Below, one piece after another: positions 60,696 to 64,000 of a stretch of 64,000 bases of DNA (the first letter of the stretch is position 1; each line of letters starts with the position of its first letter). Made by a program: the position numbers and the translations under genes. This DNA is from Oceanispirochaeta sp. M1 (GTDB lineage: Bacteria > Spirochaetota > Spirochaetia > DSM-2461): NCBI RefSeq assembly GCF_003346715.1, contig NZ_QQPQ01000027.1:1-64000 (forward strand). Reading direction: 5' to 3'. A model generated the notes under the pieces. The model was not told the DNA's origin, ran no database searches, and saw only the letters and a program-made list of their open reading frames with translations.

Positions 60696-62912
60696 ATGCC
60701 TAGAGCTTTATTGATCCTGACCTTCCTGATTCTTATACCAATCTCACTGTTTTCAGAAACATTGCAGCCCGATACTCTGGATTTATTCCACAGAACCGAA
60801 GCGCTGATTTATTCAATGGATCAACGCAGTGAAGGATCTGATGAAGAGCAGGCGGTTTTTTCATTCATTGAAGATTATCTGATCTCAAAAGATATATCCT
60901 TTGAGAAACAGTCTCTTGATGATGTTGAAGACAGACACTCCTTTTCCCAAAACCTTATCGTGAGGATTCCCGGGATAATTGAGGATGAATTTATCATTGC
61001 AGCGGCTGTGGACTCCTATGAAGAGAGCGGAAAAACGGCGATGAATCCCGCACTGGCTCTCAGTTTTATCAATGAATGGAGTGAAAGAAAGCCGGCCCTG
61101 AGTCTGACATTCATATTTACAAGCGGTGATACTATCTCCAGAGGATTCCTGGGCTCTCATAACTTTCTGAACAATTACAGCTTCAGCAATCCAGCGGCCC
61201 TTCTCTATCTGAATCTCAGTGACAACAAAATGCTACCTGAAATTTTCGGGAGCATGGAATACCTGAATACACCTGAATGGTTTATGGAGGAGAATCGGGA
61301 GGCTCTGCAGCAGGCGGGACTGGAATACCGGATCGACAGTACGGCTCTTTTGATCAACAGAGCCGGTCTGGATACAAAACAGCTGGCCTTCAGTGAGTTT
61401 TTAAATGAGGACATCCCTTCAATCAGTCTACTTTCCAGCAGCCTTGAGGGAACGGATATTGATGCCAATCCGGGTCAATATTTTCAGTACCTGCATAATA
61501 TGCTTACTCAACTTGCCGGGGGAATACCAGAGACGTGGGAAAATCATTATATCTATGTCGGCCTCCGGAGAGATGTTCTATTCCATATAAGTGAAATTCA
61601 GGTACTGCTGTTTTTCATGATAGCTGTCAGTTTCAGTATGCTGTTTCCCCTTTTTCAAGAGAGACGGATCTCACTCAATTTCAAAAAGTTCAGAAAGCAG
61701 CTTTGGACGATTCCTGTTATCATCTTTCTATGTTTCCTTTTCTTTATGCTCACTACCCTGATGCTTGAAGAGCTTCTCCTATTTCTCGAATATAAATTTA
61801 TCTGGGAACTTTATCCTCTCTACTTTTTTTTACTGAAAGGTTCAGGAGCCATTTTTCTCTCCATTCTTTTTATCAATGTGATGAGAGGCCTCCCTTTTCC
61901 CAGAAATCCTCATTTCTACTCCTATATTGCCTTTATTATCTCCCTGATAAATCTTGTAATTGTTTTGTTTATCAGTATCTCCTTTACACCTATCATGCTC
62001 TTGAGTCTGATCTCAGTATTTCTATTTGTATCTTTCAGAAATAAATCGTTGAAGCGCCTCTTCATGATTCTTTCAATACTGCCTCAATTTCTTGTACTGA
62101 TTTTTCTATTCAGCAGGGATTATACGGGAGTTTACGAATTTTTCATCCTTTCAAGGGTCAGAGGAAACTGGCTTCTCACCTTTTTGACACTCCCCTTTAT
62201 CTGTCAGCTCTCGAGTCTCAGCTTCTATCATCATCATTACGATAAGAGCAGACAGGAGGCGAAAACAGCGCTTATGACATTTACATTGGGACTGTCTACG
62301 GCTTTCCTTATCTATTATTCAGCACAGCTGAACCCATATGACAAGGGATATCTGCAGATAGTACAGCTTGAAGATGTGATGAATCTGGATAGAAATATAA
62401 GGGAGCTCAGCCTCAGCAGTACTGATGATATGGGCTCCGGTTTTATTATTCATAATGATAAGGTTATTCCCCTTGAAGACGGAGGAGAAAATCTGAGGAT
62501 TCAGGGAGATGTAATCGAATCATCCCTTGAAACGATATGGGAGAGTAATGAGTTTCTGGACCGCCGCCTCATAGACCTCACAATTGAATCCCTCCTTGAA
62601 CCGGAGGAGATAATTCTTGAACTTAAATCGGATGCCCCCCTTGTACTCTATGACTGTCCTTTTCCATATGAGATACAGCCGGATCTAAGGTCAGGTAGAA
62701 TCTATATAGGACTGAATCCCCCCATGCCTCTTAATATTCCTCTGGTCTTCTCAAAAAACTCCAAACCTGATCTTCTAATAACTGCTCTTAAGGGAAATTC
62801 CACTTATGATCTGGTTCTGGATAAAGAGGATATAGACATAAAAAAACGTACGATCATTAAGAAGACAATCCGTTTTGATGAATTTATCAGGGATAAAACT
62901 GAATCTCAGTAG
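60696..62912 (+). CDS. Multi-pass membrane protein with degenerate M28 peptidase-like domain
   Basis: About 738 residues from the ATG at 60696 (MPRALLILTFLILIPISLFSE, a signal peptide). Alternative starts at 60672 (ATG) and 60660 (TTG) have no ribosome binding site. The N-terminal extracytoplasmic domain follows the M28 aminopeptidase plan: FSFIEDYLISKDISFEKQSL, a strand ending AAAVDS where active enzymes have GAHxDS, and FIFTSGDTISRGFLGSHNFL where they have the Glu-Glu pair. The His and Glu zinc and catalytic residues are missing, so the domain is probably not a peptidase. About eight membrane helices (residues 300-560) and a C-terminal beta-rich domain follow. The plan recalls eukaryotic ER M28-like proteins (nicalin, ERMP1). 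Function unknown. Confidence 0.7.
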   Translation: MPRALLILTFLILIPISLFSETLQPDTLDLFHRTEALIYSMDQRSEGSDEEQAVFSFIEDYLISKDISFEKQSLDDVEDRHSFSQNLIVRIPGIIEDEFIIAAAVDSYEESGKTAMNPALALSFINEWSERKPALSLTFIFTSGDTISRGFLGSHNFLNNYSFSNPAALLYLNLSDNKMLPEIFGSMEYLNTPEWFMEENREALQQAGLEYRIDSTALLINRAGLDTKQLAFSEFLNEDIPSISLLSSSLEGTDIDANPGQYFQYLHNMLTQLAGGIPETWENHYIYVGLRRDVLFHISEIQVLLFFMIAVSFSMLFPLFQERRISLNFKKFRKQLWTIPVIIFLCFLFFMLTTLMLEELLLFLEYKFIWELYPLYFFLLKGSGAIFLSILFINVMRGLPFPRNPHFYSYIAFIISLINLVIVLFISISFTPIMLLSLISVFLFVSFRNKSLKRLFMILSILPQFLVLIFLFSRDYTGVYEFFILSRVRGNWLLTFLTLPFICQLSSLSFYHHHYDKSRQEAKTALMTFTLGLSTAFLIYYSAQLNPYDKGYLQIVQLEDVMNLDRNIRELSLSSTDDMGSGFIIHNDKVIPLEDGGENLRIQGDVIESSLETIWESNEFLDRRLIDLTIESLLEPEEIILELKSDAPLVLYDCPFPYEIQPDLRSGRIYIGLNPPMPLNIPLVFSKNSKPDLLITALKGNSTYDLVLDKEDIDIKKRTIIKKTIRFDEFIRDKTESQ

Positions 62913-62919
62913 GTCATTT

Positions 62920-64000
62920 TCAGTAACCTTCTATATAGAGACCTCTTTTAATCTTCTTTGTAGGAGTCTTTTCAAAAGCTTCTGTTCTATATTTGAAATT
63001 AACAATTCTTGAACTGACAGGAAGTTTCTGATTCAGATCTTTTCTTATCTGCTCCATCTCATCCAGAAAATTCTGATCCTCTGTTGAGGAATAAACTGAT
63101 AGATTTTCCTGATCCGGATAAACAAGAGCCGTGAGCTTATCATCATCCAGATAAACAATGGATTCTTCAACCAGAGAATAGGATGCCAGTATGATTTCGA
63201 TTACTTCGGGATAGATATTTTCTCCCGAACTCCCGATAATTACATTTTTGCTCCGGCCCCTGATAAACAGATAGCCATCGTCGTCTACAAATCCCCTGTC
63301 ACCCGTTTTGAAGAAACCGTCGTCAGTAAATACTGCCGCTGTCTCTTCAGGAAGTCTGTAATAGCCCTTCATGATCTGGGGACCTTTCACTTCGATATCA
63401 CCCGTGCCGTCACTGTCAGGATTTGTTATCCTCAGTTCAGTATCCAGGACAGCCTTCCCTACGGAACCGAATCGGGCGTCCTGCAATGAAGAAAAAGTTA
63501 TCAGAGGTGATGTTTCGCTTAGGCCGTAACCCAGAACATAGGGTATTTTCCCCTCAACCATAAAGGTCTCGACCTGAGTGCTGAAGTTGGCGCCTCCGAT
63601 AATAATACATTTAAGTTTTCCTCCGAAATAATCCAGTACCCCCTTGCCTGCAACTCTGTAAAAGCCTTTACGTGCCAGAGAAGAGTGTTCAATCGCCCAT
63701 TTAAGAACTTTTTTTGATTCAATCAGGGGAGTAATTTTTTTCTGAAAAATCTTTTCAAATATCAGAGGCACTCCTCCCAGGATTGTGGGTCTTACTTTTT
63801 GAAAAACAATCTGAAGGTATTCAGGAGTAGGCTTTCTTTTAAGAAAACAGATTCTGGGACCTTTATACATGGTGGAGAGAAATGCTGATGTTGATCCGAA
63901 AGAGTGAGCCATGGGCAGCAGGGAGAGCAGAATACCCTGTTCATCAAAACAGTCATCAATCAGGTCTGTTCCCAGATACAGATTGGTAACCAGATTATTA
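62920..64000 (-). CDS. Long-chain acyl-CoA synthetase / AMP-forming ligase (partial, cut by right edge)
   Basis: The C-terminal 360 or so residues of an adenylate-forming acyl-CoA ligase. The frame continues past the ATG at 63912 to the end of the window (visible NNLVTNLYLGTDLIDD and LLSLLPMAHSFGST), so the start is outside. Motifs include IGGANFSTQVETFMVEGKIP, YGLSETSPLITF, the ATP-binding TGDRGFVDDDGYLFIRGRSK, and the C-terminal lysine region EKTPTKKIKRGLY. It activates fatty acids or related carboxylates with ATP and CoA. It is convergent with the M28-like gene, 7 bp between stops. Confidence 0.92.
   Translation of the reverse strand, partial: NNLVTNLYLGTDLIDDCFDEQGILLSLLPMAHSFGSTSAFLSTMYKGPRICFLKRKPTPEYLQIVFQKVRPTILGGVPLIFEKIFQKKITPLIESKKVLKWAIEHSSLARKGFYRVAGKGVLDYFGGKLKCIIIGGANFSTQVETFMVEGKIPYVLGYGLSETSPLITFSSLQDARFGSVGKAVLDTELRITNPDSDGTGDIEVKGPQIMKGYYRLPEETAAVFTDDGFFKTGDRGFVDDDGYLFIRGRSKNVIIGSSGENIYPEVIEIILASYSLVEESIVYLDDDKLTALVYPDQENLSVYSSTEDQNFLDEMEQIRKDLNQKLPVSSRIVNFKYRTEAFEKTPTKKIKRGLYIEGY

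Overview
The window looks like chromosome of a free-living, probably anaerobic spirochaete. This is an inference from gene content: two tandem DUF115 motility-associated (MAF-like) glycosyltransferases, a very acidic repeat protein, an MlaE/F/D transporter without MlaC, a pyrophosphatase with K+-dependent signature residues, and DUF1015 beside serC. GC content is moderate. Genes lie in short, tightly packed operons with frequent 4-20 bp overlaps. I saw no rRNA, tRNA, CRISPR array, insertion sequence or phage gene.

Layout. 1-6002: an operon of an Asp/Glu repeat protein (open at the left edge, with perfect 39-bp tandem repeats), a GAF-like protein and two DUF115 proteins. 5996-11156: a MEMO-family protein, a membrane protein with an Asp-rich linker and degenerate GGDEF domain, RNase Z and cardiolipin synthase. 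11232-14774 (minus): the most unusual part, reading ArsM-like methyltransferase, 31-residue Cys peptide, terminator-like hairpin, radical SAM/SPASM enzyme, and a thioredoxin-thioredoxin reductase fusion, behind a promoter with an ArsR-type palindrome. 14877-20645: a lipoprotein and the livKHMGF branched-chain amino acid transporter. 21079-31934 (minus): a purine operon purL-E-C-F-M-N-H-D. 32420-38554: a polar amino acid ABC transporter and a heterodimeric ABC exporter. 38564-42569: proB, an M20 amidohydrolase and pseudouridine catabolism (psuK, psuG). 42699-47394: a TetR regulator with palindromic operators, a cytidylyltransferase-fold protein, nadA, an AI-2E family permease and an unknown protein. 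47461-54648: membrane pyrophosphatase, an Mla-type lipid transport operon and a divergent outer-membrane protein. 54846-64000: a small zinc-ribbon protein, a Ste24-type protease, a serC-lrp-DUF1015-ydcF operon, a nitroreductase, a membrane protein with a decayed M28 peptidase domain, and an acyl-CoA ligase cut by the right edge.

The candidate undescribed system is the 11.2-14.8 kb cassette. A tiny gene with a strong ribosome binding site encodes a basic leader followed by a Cys-Cys...Cys tail. It sits between a cysteine-rich arsenite-methyltransferase-like enzyme and a SPASM radical SAM enzyme, the usual arrangement of a ribosomally made, post-translationally modified peptide (RiPP). The operator and the methyltransferase family suggest a link to arsenic or another thiophilic element. 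That link is inference and untested. A second pattern is several genes whose -10 box lies 6-8 nt before the start codon with no ribosome binding site, suggesting leaderless transcripts.
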